From contig JAFGIU010000073.1 in the NCBI GenBank assembly GCA_016929445.1, forward strand, positions 1-35,637: a stretch of 35,637 nt of DNA, in the 5' to 3' direction. How positions within the stretch are numbered: position 1 is the first letter of the stretch; the number at the start of each line of letters is the position of its first letter. The translations under genes were made by a program, and so were the position numbers. The notes under the pieces were generated by a model that searched no databases, was not told the DNA's origin, and saw only the letters and a list, made by a program, of their open reading frames with translations. This document shows positions 8,142-18,500 of this stretch, piece after piece. The stretch is from Candidatus Omnitrophota bacterium. Lineage in GTDB: Bacteria; Omnitrophota; Gorgyraeia; JAFGIU01.

Positions 8142-8167
8142 GTTGGATAGGGCCGTTGGATAGGGCC
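8142..8167. repeat. Exact 13-bp tandem duplication
   Basis: GTTGGATAGGGCC occurs twice without a gap just before the ATPase promoter. It may be a replication slip or the scar of an insertion. Confidence 0.85.
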
Positions 8168-8168
8168 C

Positions 8169-8196
8169 TTGAAAATATGCAGATTTGCAGTATACT
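8169..8196 (+). promoter_or_regulatory. Sigma70-like promoter of the AAA+ ATPase gene, with overlapping dyads
   Basis: TTGAAA (8169-8174) and TATACT (8191-8196) are 16 bp apart, predicting transcription from about 8203. The -10 box is covered by a dyad TTTGCA...TGCAAA (8185-8203) and by GTATA...TATAC (8190-8207), a possible operator for an unknown repressor. The predicted start site lies downstream of the in-frame ATG at 8177 and so argues against that start codon. Confidence 0.6.
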
Positions 8197-8211
8197 TGCA
8201 AATATACAAAC

Positions 8212-8217
8212 AGGAGG
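8212..8217 (+). promoter_or_regulatory. Ribosome binding site pointing to an ATT start
   Basis: Perfect AGGAGG followed by seven bases and ATT at 8225. The nearest in-frame ATG lies upstream of this site, and the next usable codon downstream (CTG at 8234) is 16 bases away. Confidence 0.6.
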
Positions 8218-8224
8218 AAGGGCT

Positions 8225-9430
8225 ATTCTCTACCTGAAACGAACCATCGAGCCTCTGCTAAAGGAGGCGGCACAGCAATTCCCGGCACTAATGGTCACCG
8301 GGCCCCGCCAATCCGGGAAGACCACGCTTCTCAAGCACCTGTTTTCGAAAAGCCACAATTATGTCACGCTTGACGACCCGGAGGCACAGCTGGAGGCCAG
8401 AGAAGATCCGAAGCTCTTTCTCAAGAACAATCCCCCGCCGCTAATCATTGATGAAATCCAATACGCTCCCGGGTTGCTTCCCTTCTTGAAGGTCCACATT
8501 GACGAGCACCGCTCAAACCGCGGCGACTTTCTATTGACCGGCTCCCAAGTCTTTCCGCTTATGGCCGGAGTCAGCGAATCCTTGGCAGGGCGAATCGCCC
8601 TTTTTTCCCTCCTCTCTTTTTCCCTTCAAGAGGAATTCCGGAATCAATCCGATCTCCAATTGGGTCAACTCAAGAAACGAATTCTGCGGGGTGGATATCC
8701 GGAGCTGGTTGTCCAAGAAAAGATGAATTCCAAACTCTGGCACACAGGATACCTCCAGACCTATCTTGAGAGAGACGTTCGCCAACTCAAGAAGATCGGA
8801 GATCTCACTGATTTTCAGCGCTTTCTGCGTCTCTTGGCCGCATTCAACGGCCAGGTTTTGAATCTATCCGCCCTTTCCCGGGATCTGGGCGTGGCCGTCA
8901 ACACAATAAAGAACTGGGTCTCCATCCTCGAAGCCAGTCATCAGGTTACGCTGGTGCAGCCTTACTACCGAAACAAGGGAAAGCGCATTATCAAGAGCCC
9001 CAAAATCTATTTCTCGGACACAGGCTTTGTGTGCTATCTCAACGGGATCACCTCTGTTGAGCAAGTGTTCAAAGGCCCTCAGGCAGGTCCTCTGCTTGAG
9101 ACGCTGGTGCTCAATGAGATTGTTCGGGATTTTCACGGGCGGGGTGAGATCCCCCAAGTCTACTGGTGGAGAACCTCGGCAGGAGAGGAAGTCGACTTTG
9201 TGGTGGAAGTTGCCGGGGCGCTTATTCCCATTGAAGTGAAGCTGGCAGCCAAACAAAACCACGGCATGATTAAGGGAATGACAGCGTTCAGCCGCTTGTT
9301 TGAAAACGAGGTGAAGGCAGGCTACCTTGTCAATCTTTCGGACAAACCTCATGCGCTCGCCGAAAACATTGTGGCCTTGCCTATTTTTGAGATGGCCCGG
9401 CGATCCCTTCTCGATACGTCAACCGCATAA
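8225..9430 (+). CDS. AAA+ ATPase with DUF4143-type C-terminal domain
   Basis: The 401-residue protein has an AAA_14 ATPase domain with Walker A GPRQSGKTT (Lys32) and Walker B LIIDEIQY (Asp76, Glu77), an LLTGSQVF sensor segment, then a winged-helix-like middle (LSALSRDLGVAVNTIKNWVS). The C-terminal DUF4143 region ends with EVDFVVEVAGALIPIEVKLA, which resembles the D...ExK core of PD-(D/E)XK nucleases. The cellular role of this widespread family is unknown; it is patchy and often linked with mobile or defence regions. An AGGAGG (8212-8217) stands seven bases before an ATT codon at 8225, giving (ATT)LYLKRTIEPLL, which fits how relatives begin. An upstream ATG at 8177 would place this ribosome site inside the gene. 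It is the only plus-strand gene in the window. Confidence 0.88.
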   Translation: MLYLKRTIEPLLKEAAQQFPALMVTGPRQSGKTTLLKHLFSKSHNYVTLDDPEAQLEAREDPKLFLKNNPPPLIIDEIQYAPGLLPFLKVHIDEHRSNRGDFLLTGSQVFPLMAGVSESLAGRIALFSLLSFSLQEEFRNQSDLQLGQLKKRILRGGYPELVVQEKMNSKLWHTGYLQTYLERDVRQLKKIGDLTDFQRFLRLLAAFNGQVLNLSALSRDLGVAVNTIKNWVSILEASHQVTLVQPYYRNKGKRIIKSPKIYFSDTGFVCYLNGITSVEQVFKGPQAGPLLETLVLNEIVRDFHGRGEIPQVYWWRTSAGEEVDFVVEVAGALIPIEVKLAAKQNHGMIKGMTAFSRLFENEVKAGYLVNLSDKPHALAENIVALPIFEMARRSLLDTSTA

Positions 9431-9431
9431 G

Positions 9432-9505
9432 TGGGGACGGACCTCGGAAGTTCTCAGGGGACATATCTCCGAAGGAGATGTGTCCCCTGTGTCCTTGGAA
9501 CCGTC
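9432..9505. repeat. GGGGACGG-type repeats and hairpin between convergent genes
   Basis: The gap between the convergent stops at 9430 and 9511 contains GGGGACGG, a strong hairpin at 9457-9487 (14-base arms GGGGACATATCTCC and GGAGATGTGTCCCC, one mismatch, loop of 3) and GGAACCGTCCC. The hairpin could act as a two-way terminator, though it lacks a clear T-run. With the copies upstream of 8117, these repeats bracket the ATPase gene. Confidence 0.65.
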
Positions 9506-9510
9506 CCTGG

Positions 9511-12500
9511 TTAGAGGGCGGAAGTCAAGTCCACGGTGGCAAAGGCGGCGTCGGTGAGGGTGCCTGTGGCATCCGGCAATGGCGTCGCAGCTGCTGCGTG
9601 CCAGTCATCGAGCGTCTTCTCGCCATTGAGAACCTGCCGCGCCAGGGCAATGCGGGCGTTAACGGCCCGCACAACGGGTTCAACAAATTTTCTCAATTCC
9701 TCATGCTCCCCGCTGAGGGGCTCCACAGTCCAAGCTGGATGCCATTCGCGCTCCAAAGAGTCCATTAAAAGTCTTGCCTTGACCGGATCCGCTGTCCTAA
9801 CAATCTCAGTGAGAGATCTCTCCACATCACGGGGTAATTCCAAACCCAGCAAACGCGAAGCAGCCGCTTTTCCCAATCCACCGGATAGCCGGGGCCGCAG
9901 CCCGGGAATGTTAATGGCCGACGGAATTCCTTCGAAACGCAGCATTTCTCTCAGGAGTTCATCCAAAACCGCCAATGCGTCTGAATCATTGGCGAGCACA
10001 ATTTTGATGACCCGCACAGCCTTACGCTCCCGTGATGAATCCGTCATCCACACAGAATCATAGTGAGAGAAAGCCAGTCGCGTGGTCTCCGCTCTAGCAC
10101 TAAAGTCACTGGCATCAGAGTACTCAACCAGAACTTGCATGGACTCTCCATCTGCGCGGTCCAGGGTTACTCCCGATTCCAGAAGCGATTCAAAAAGCTG
10201 TCTCTGCGAAGACCCCTCATCCCAACGCAAACGCACCGCATTCAAGAGAGCCTGCTTCCTTTCCTTAATTTCACGGGGGTTTATTTGAGTGCCCGTGCGC
10301 ATCTCAGCCACCAGGGCATCAGCAAAGGCCTGCGCCGGATCCTCATCCCTCATAAAATTCTCTATCAGAACCCGGGGCCGGATCCCAAGCTCTTCGCACT
10401 TTTCAAGCATTGACTGCAATCTTGTTGCGCGATCGCCAAGAAACATATGAATTCCGCTCATGTAGAGGGGTCCCGAAGCATCCACTGCCAATGCAGCGAT
10501 CCTTTCCTCAAGTCCGGAAATCTTTTGAAAAACTTCCCCGGATACTTGGATTTCGAGCTCTTGCCTGGCAAATTCAGCATAAGTCATAGGTAACATCCCG
10601 GCATTCTTGGCGCGGTGGAATACCGCTTCCACAAGATCCATAAGCACTTCCAGCCCTACGGGTTTGCCTTGAACAGGAAAATAACCCGTAAATCTTGTTC
10701 CGGATCCGGCACCCCCTTCATGACTGTCCACATGCAAATGCCCGCCGGACGCGGTTACTAATTCATGAATGCTATGCAATCCCCTTCCAGTGCCCTTTGC
10801 AGTCTCTTGATTCTCCGGCGCCCTCCACCCCAGCGGGAAAAACCTCAACTCATCAAGGCTCTTTTGCGCAAGCCCCGGACCTTGATCTTTCACACTGACC
10901 GCAACCACTGGACGAAACTCCAGCGCATTACTTTCACACAAGAGCCCGTCTAAATCGGCCTGACCGGCGTCCACTTGCCGCAAGCGCAGAACAACCGACC
11001 CCCTCCCCAGCTTCTGTTGTATTTCTTTGTAGTCGAGCACCCAAGGCACTCTCACACCTTCCACCGATTGGGGAGAAATAGAAACCGGATCTCCCCGACT
11101 CAGGACCTGCTCCGTGCCGCCCTCCACATAAACAAGCTCTGCCTGAACCACAACTGCTGCGCTCCCCCTATTGGTGATCCGGCGCTCAATCGCCAGTTCA
11201 GCATCAGAAACCCCGCCCCGCAGCATTTTTGCTTCCCAGGGACCCCGGGCCAATCCTTCAGAGGGAACCGAAATACGGTCATCGACCGTTGCACCCAAAA
11301 GAACTAACGGCAGAATGGCATTGTCCAAACTCACGTCCACATTCTTCGGATCTCCCGGGCCAGTGGAACTCCCATACTTCCAGGCATTGGTCAGGAACTC
11401 CCACACAGTTTCCCTGGCAATAAAAGGCAGACTCGGTCCTTGAACATTCAGAGTATTTCCGCCATCCACGATTTGATAACTGAACGATGGAGATCCAAAC
11501 TGACGGGTGGCCTGATTTACTAAGTCATGCGTCAGTTGCCGGACATCCACCCCCTCTGCAAGCTGAGCCAACTCCCCTCCTTGCGCAAGATCCCTAAGGA
11601 GCTGCAACTGAGGCGCCACTTGGGTTTGCCAATATCCTTGTCCGGCCCCCGGAGCGAAGGAATATGCACTGCGGGTGTCCCGGAGTGGATCCAAAAATTC
11701 CCGGGCTTCCTTATTTAGAGCATCCGAAGGGATAGCCTGCTCGAACTCATCGATGAGTTCGTAAATTTCTTCATAGCGCGCATCCATGGCTTGAGCAGCC
11801 ATTGCAGCCCGTTCCAGCACAAGGTAAAGCATTCGATTGCGATACTGCGCGGCATCTTTGGAATAACCCGGCTGCCACCGGGCCGCATCCACTAAATGCG
11901 CAGCGACAACCAGAAATTCACCGGGGCTAAGTTCCGGCAACTGGATCCGGACCCCAGCCAAACTCAGCATAAACTCGTGCAATTCATTCTCATGAGTCTC
12001 AGCAGCAGCGGCCGCGGTTTCCGGCATCAACCCCGCCTGCACAGCCCAATTTCGAAGACCTTTATGAGAAGCCCGCCCCTCTCCAATACCCTCATTGATC
12101 AGAGGCGATAAGAAATACGGGTCAACTGCAAGGCCCTGGATCCAACCCTCCATTTGCCCAGTCACAAAAGTACTGAAACCAAATAGAGCAGCCTGTTCTG
12201 CCGAAGCCAAGCGGTGCGCCAAGCGCTCCAAAAGGCGCCCATCCAGAACATCTCCATTTGGATACTGTCCTTTTAATTCGCTTATCAGCTCTTGGGCAAA
12301 CGGCTCTTGCCGCAATTCCTCCAGACGGCTTCCAAGTGTCTGAATCCACTTAACCTCCTGAACCTCATGATAGAGGGCTTCCAACCGGAGCGCAGGATCG
12401 CGGCGTGCGCTATTGAGAACAACAACGCGGCTAGACGATCCACTTAGCGGATCACGGAGAAGCCCTTCGTAGGCAGGCGGCCCGTCTTCTCCCAGATCGG

Positions 12501-15500
12501 TAATATAAACAGGCAGACTCTGCAGCCCTTCCTCCAACTGATCCAAAGCGGCTGATCTCTTTTCAGCTGGAATCGCATGCGAGCCCTGATCGAGGAGTTT
12601 CCGCAACTCCTCCTGCGCGATGGGCGCTGCCCCGGAAAGGAGGCTGTTTAAGTCATATGTCCGCAACTCTTGCTGGTTCCACACTCCGATATCCTTGAGC
12701 GCGCCGCCTTCAGAAGAAGCAGCCAGGTTTAAACGGCCCCCAGAATGGCTCAGCCATCTTTGCTCTTGCCACAAGACAACACCGTCTGGACCCTTTATCT
12801 CGACTGTGATTGCAAGCGCCCCTTGTGACGCAGCCTGCAGAAGGCTGGAAATATCCAGAAGCAGATTCCCGTTTTCGATTAGGGTGCCTCTCGGCGCATT
12901 TCCCTGCCGGAATCTGAGATCTCCAGCAGGCCATTGCATTCTTATCCTGCGCGTGGGGATGCTTATCACAACCTGCGCGTCTTGAGGCAAGATACGTGCC
13001 CAAAACTCGGCATTGGCAATTTGCAGATAAGGGGTTTGGCCTGCGTACAGGCTTAAAAGACCGGGCGCATAGCGCCCAGACACATGGATAAGTTGACCCA
13101 GGCTCAATCCGCCGGCTTTTATCACAAGCCCAATAGCTTGGATATGATGATGCTGCAGCAGATACTCCACGAGAGCCAATCCGAGCTGCTCGTCATTCAA
13201 TGAAGTTTCTGCTCCAATTGCACGCGCCAAGCCTGCGCGCGGGTTGAGTAATGGATTATCAAGATACCTTGCGAATTCAGCTTGCTTATTTGTTTCAACC
13301 TCAAGAATCTTTCCGAGAATTACCACGGCATTCTCCCTAACCGCAACCACCTTGCCCAACACTTGTGCCGGACTGAGCCCCCCGCCCTGGCCGTCGCCGG
13401 TGAGAATGCCAAGAAGCCGCTCTCCGGCAAGTTGAGGGGATCTCTGATGCGCAGGTATTTGCAGAGACTCATACAGAGAATCCAACCATCTTGAAGAGCT
13501 CGGCGGATTATCAAGAACTTCTTCAATATGTTCGATCAATGCATAGGCAACATGCAAAGAGGTTTTTCCGTACGGCAGAGACAGCTGTTTTTGTCTCAAC
13601 AAATAATCCACGATTGCGTTTAAACCAGCGGCTTGGATGTCGGAGGTAACCGCCGCTTCGCGCTCCGATGCAAAACCAAGCAGCGAAGGCACGCCCGCTA
13701 AAACATCTGCAAACCCAATCCGGTTCTGTTGCGAGGCTGCTAAATAGGCTCGGTCAAGGCGCTTTGCCCAAGATTGCGGCGCCTCGGCACTGGGAGGCTC
13801 CTCAGCAAGCGGTGGATCGGTTTTCAACCGCTCATGGACTGTTCGCAATATACCTCCAAAACTCTCTTCTCCTAATCCTAAAGAATCAAGCAATGCTGCC
13901 CTAAATGCTCTTGCCTCAACGGACAGATTGCCGCCTTCTGATTCCATGCTGTCACGTATCCCGATGTAGCACACAACAAGAAGAGCCAAACCTTGCCGCT
14001 TGGCCGCAAGGTCCCCACCCTCCATAACCGGGAGTCTCAAATCCCTCATCGTGGGCCCGAGGCTCCTGAAAGCTGAGTCCACCGCTTGATCGCCATCAGA
14101 ATGGTAGCTTGTGTACTCTGAGCCCCGAACCAGTGAAACCAACCGATAAAGCACATCAGGGGAAGTGAGCGCCTCGCAAAGCGCTTCGGAGTGGGCACCC
14201 CCATCAACTGCTGTTTGCCAAGAGACAACTTGTTCAAGGCCCCAAACTTGGTGAAGCTCAATGGCTGCGCGGCTCAAGTCATCCCAATACTTCAGACTCC
14301 CACCCCCGCCCTGGCCGTCGATTTGCAGCCTCACAGACTTCGTTGCCAGGATTGTGCGAGACGATGGAGTCGAATTGCGATTCGACAGCACCCTCAGCGA
14401 AGCGGTCTCATAATTGGGTGGATTGCCCGCTTTGAAGGGCAGAAGAATATTGCAGGTGTTGTTTGGAGCCTCCTCCAAAACCACCCGACTTAACAGCGAC
14501 TCCTGCAAGACGTCGACTCCACCCAATACCACCGGGTAATCAGAATCGGAAACCAACTGCAAAGCTACCGCTCCAGACTGGATTTCATCCCCCAAGGCCC
14601 TCGGAAGGCCACCGAGACGTATGTAGTAAGTGTATGCTGCAAATGCTGTTCCCGGGCCTATACCTGTATTCCCTTCTTCTGCAACCCAGTCCGGCAATTC
14701 ACTCACTTGCCGCAGGGTTAATTCTCCGGAACAGGAAGCCAACGCCGTCTCCCATGAAACCTCTCCGCCCCCGCCCTGGCCGTCGGTAAGCCACGCTTGA
14801 ATGGACTTGGTGAGCGATTCCATACTCTCAAAGTCCAGGCGAGGAGATCCCGGCTTCTGCGAAAAAACAGCTTTGAGACCTGGGAGAAGAATGTCCTGGG
14901 CCAGGCCTACCCAGAAGTATTCAGGATCATTTATATTTGCAGCGCCTGAGAGAGCCCCCAGTTTCTCCAGTTCATGCATCATTGCCAAAGGAACTCGGTC
15001 TTTCGGTGACTCACCAATTGGCTGATAAGAAAATACCGAAGCCGTCTCTATCAGAATATCTGCATCTGAGATCCCAGATGTCGACCCTATTTCGCCCATA
15101 AAATAATCATGCCAGACTCTTAAGCTTGCAGGGTCTGTCAAGGCCTGTCTCAGGGCCAATAACTGCGGGGAGTCTGGAGCCGCTTGCGCTATTTCTCTCA
15201 AAAGAAGCGGCAGCGATAACGACGGAGTCGTCCGGGCAGCGCTGGCCTGGATTCCTAGGGAGCGCCCAGGCATTCTCACGGGCACTTCACCGGACAGCGC
15301 CGACACTTCTTGCTCCCCGCTCAGAACCCCGGAAAGGACAACACAGGCCTGCTCGGGACTTCCGTGGATATTTTGTACATTGCACAGATGGTGCACAGCT
15401 GTAATCAAACTGTCATAGCTGATCAGATAACCCACGCCGCCATCGGATCGAAGGCTGTCGCTCAGCCGTCCAATTTGGGCAAGCAACCCTTTGGTCACGG

Positions 15501-18500
15501 CCCGTTTGAGAACTGCCTCATTGTGCAGGTTCTGTGTGCCTATTGCGCCAGGCCGAAGCAAACCCTCCGCTTCCATCCTGTAGCAAGCCCAAGACAGTAC
15601 ATCCGGATTCACCTCTGCATTTTCCAAAAAGACATCAATAAAGTCTGGAATGTCAATGGGTTGCCTGTTCTGCTGTGGCATTTGACGGATTGTGCGGTTG
15701 TACTTGTGGATACGTGCAGTCATGTCCCGGACCCACGGAACCAGAATGGCCGGGGACACAAGTTTTTCCGTGAGCTGGGCCTGCAAGTCCTCCGAAGCCC
15801 ACTCATACTGGGCTCTTAAAAGCGCCTCACCGGCCCACGTGTCCATCTCCCGTGTAAAGGCTTCATTGGCTTCAGGCCCGAAGATCTCGTCTTGGATTCC
15901 GTAGAGCAGCGCGCGGCCTCGAACACCGAGATTCCAGTTAAATGTAATCAAACCCTCTTCCGATGCAGTCAGCCGGCGAACACACTCAGCCTCCAACGCA
16001 TTGAGAAAGTCTGGAAGATTGCGGGCGCGTTCCATCCCTTCATTAGTATCATGAGCATCCCGCACATCCTGTCCCACCCCGCGCCAGCGCGTGTGGTTGG
16101 TAACTGCATCAGGCATGTCTTGCGGACGGTCATTGGGGTTGACTGCGCCGTAGAGTTCCAGCGCTTCATGGAAAGGCCCTATGCCGCTGGGATGGAAGGC
16201 AGCTTGCGGGGTGAGGGAAACCGGGTTGTCGAGGGCGGGAACAGGCTGACTTGCGGTTAATTCCCAGAAACCGCGCGCATTTCCGTTGTCTTCAATGAGC
16301 TGAATCTCGCGGCCGCTTGCGTTAAAGCCACGGATATAGTCCGCCAATTCACGCGAGATCACCCCATCCGTGTGGAGTTTGCTTATCCGGAGCGATTCCA
16401 TTGTACCCAAAATGCCTTGCCCCAACTGCACCGTCTGGGCTCTCCCCTGGCTGTCCACCACATCTCGAACTCGAATCGGGGAGGAAGCCGCCCCGGGCCC
16501 ATCCCGGAGTTCGGCTCCGTCCGCGTCCAGCAGCGTGTATTCATTGGACACTCCCGTGGATTGCCGCTGCACTCCGCCCCGGTCGTAGAGCCCACCCTCA
16601 GGATCATAGCTTTTGCCCATGAACGCGCTCGAGGGACCCGAATTCGGGGGGGGATAGCGGTCTGCTCCGGCTCCAGCTGCTTTGGGATCAAAACCATCCT
16701 GGTAGGGGTCTTGATAACCCCGTCTTTCATTCTCCCGGATATAGATATTCCGCATCGCAGCGTAAGAGAATTGTGGGTAATCCCTCCAATGGGCGTATAT
16801 ATCGAGAAATGTCGCGTAGGGATCTAGCGGATCGTCCCCGTGCAATCGCAGGACCTCGGCCCAAATCCGGAGTTCTTCGGTGAAGGCTTCGTTGGCTTCA
16901 GGGCCGAAGATTTCGTCCTGGATGCCATACAGGAGTTCGCGGCCGGTTTTGCCACGGGCTGCGTTGTATCGAATGAGAGCCTTTTCCGCATCGGTCAGAG
17001 TGCGGGTGCTACCGTCGGCTTTTTCGATTGGATTTTGACTCAATGCGGTTTCCAATGCGGCAACAAGATCTTCTGCGCTCAAAGACGACCAGGCCGGGGC
17101 ATTCTGGTCAAAGAGATTGCGCAGGTCCTTGCCCGCGCCACGACCGAGGGTGTGGGGATTGAGGCCTTCCGGTAAGTTTACGTCCCGGAAATACCCTTCA
17201 ATGAGGAACTCGTGGAAAAAGGCAATGGGGTGGGTTGCGAGGCGTTTGGATATCCAAACAATCCCATCTTCATCCACAAAACCCCGGATATTCTCGTTGT
17301 CCTGGATGAGGTGCACTTGGGCCCCGGACTGGCGAATTATGCCAAGAAATTCCCGCACACGGGTGGCGGCTTCCGGCCCGATATCTTGGAACTGTCTTTC
17401 AAGCTCAGCCAACGGCTGCTCAAGCTGCCTAGCCAGCTCATCCGCTTGGCGCTGCGTCAACTTATCTGTCTGGTCCTCGGTAACTCTGGCTTGGATTCGC
17501 TCATTCATACCTGGCTTCCGCACCCACAACGGGTCCCATGTTTCCGCGTCCTTCAAATACCCGTTCTCGTCAACACTCACCCGCCCGGTGTGGAGGGTTT
17601 GAGAATCAACTGACGCATAAATCTTGCCCATGGCTGCGGTGGCAAGGCCAGATGCTAGCTTTTGTTCCCTATTTACGGCCGCAACGAGAATTTCCTGAAC
17701 TTTGGCTTCATGGGCCTGGATTGCGCGGGCCGCCTTTGCCCCCAAATAACGGCGGTAGGCCTTGTGATGGAAACCGCGGGAACCCTTAAGGTACTCCTCG
17801 ATGAGTTCGTTTCGACCGTCAACGTCTTGTAACGCAGCGCTGACTTCAGAAGAAGCCATGCTCTTTTTCCCTTTGTTCCCCTCGGCCAGCACGCGCTCCC
17901 CAGCGCCCAGCACATGGGCCAGATGCCTTTCGTCCTCTTCAATTTTCCGTAAGAGATTGGTGGCATGATCAAAGTCCGGGGCCTTAAACCAACTGCCCGC
18001 AAGCACGCGCATGGCGAATCCTGCGAAGAGACCGGCGATTCCCCTCAGGTTTGCATCGTGAAGCGCAGTCACCGCATTCCAGCGCGCAAGCTTGAGCTTG
18101 CGGCCCAGGGAAAGATGGCCGTTTAAGATCCGGAAACGGTGTTGCGCAAAACGCTCCCGCCAATAGATCTCCCGAAGGTCCTGGTAGGCAGCCGCGGATT
18201 GAACAGCGGGTTGATCGTCATATCGGGTGTTGATCGCCAGGACCCATTGAGGCTGGGTCTGACCCTGCAACTGGACTTGCATATAGGCTGCCGGGGGCCC
18301 CTTTTCCCCTCGGTTGCCCAGATCCGCTCGATAGATCGGCACCTGCCTGAAGTTGTAATAGCGGCGCGGGCTGAAGCGCAGCCAAACCCGAGCAGCCCCT
18401 ACAAAAACTGCCGCAGCAACCAGACTCAGGCCCACAGCACCCACAATGGTGGTAGCCAAAGGCACGGACACAGCCACTCCAAAGGCCACAAAACCCACTC

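Larger units (their letters stand above)
7921..8168. other. Divergent intergenic region with three kinds of short repeat
   Basis: No gene is seen. The stretch separates the cysteine desulfurase (minus) from the AAA+ ATPase (plus). It holds a GGGGACGG fragment (7964-7971), a hairpin with perfect 8-bp arms GGCACTGG/CCAGTGCC (8003-8010 and 8038-8045), a pair of inverted arms (8058-8071 and 8102-8115), and an exact 13-bp tandem duplication (8142-8167). No convincing minus-strand promoter for the housekeeping run was found here. Confidence 0.7.

Noticed and set aside
6907-8163. 418-codon plus-strand frame opposite the cysteine desulfurase
   Set aside because: Antisense shadow, low-complexity basic sequence, no ribosome site.
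13374-14784. CRISPR array suggested by evenly repeated short sequences in the giant gene
   Set aside because: Only three copies at unequal distances, and they encode a Gly-rich linker in frame.
15835-17345. HExxH zinc peptidase in the duplicated segments of the giant protein
   Set aside because: The motifs are HEFLIEGY and HEALELYG, without the second His, so a metallopeptidase call is not supported.
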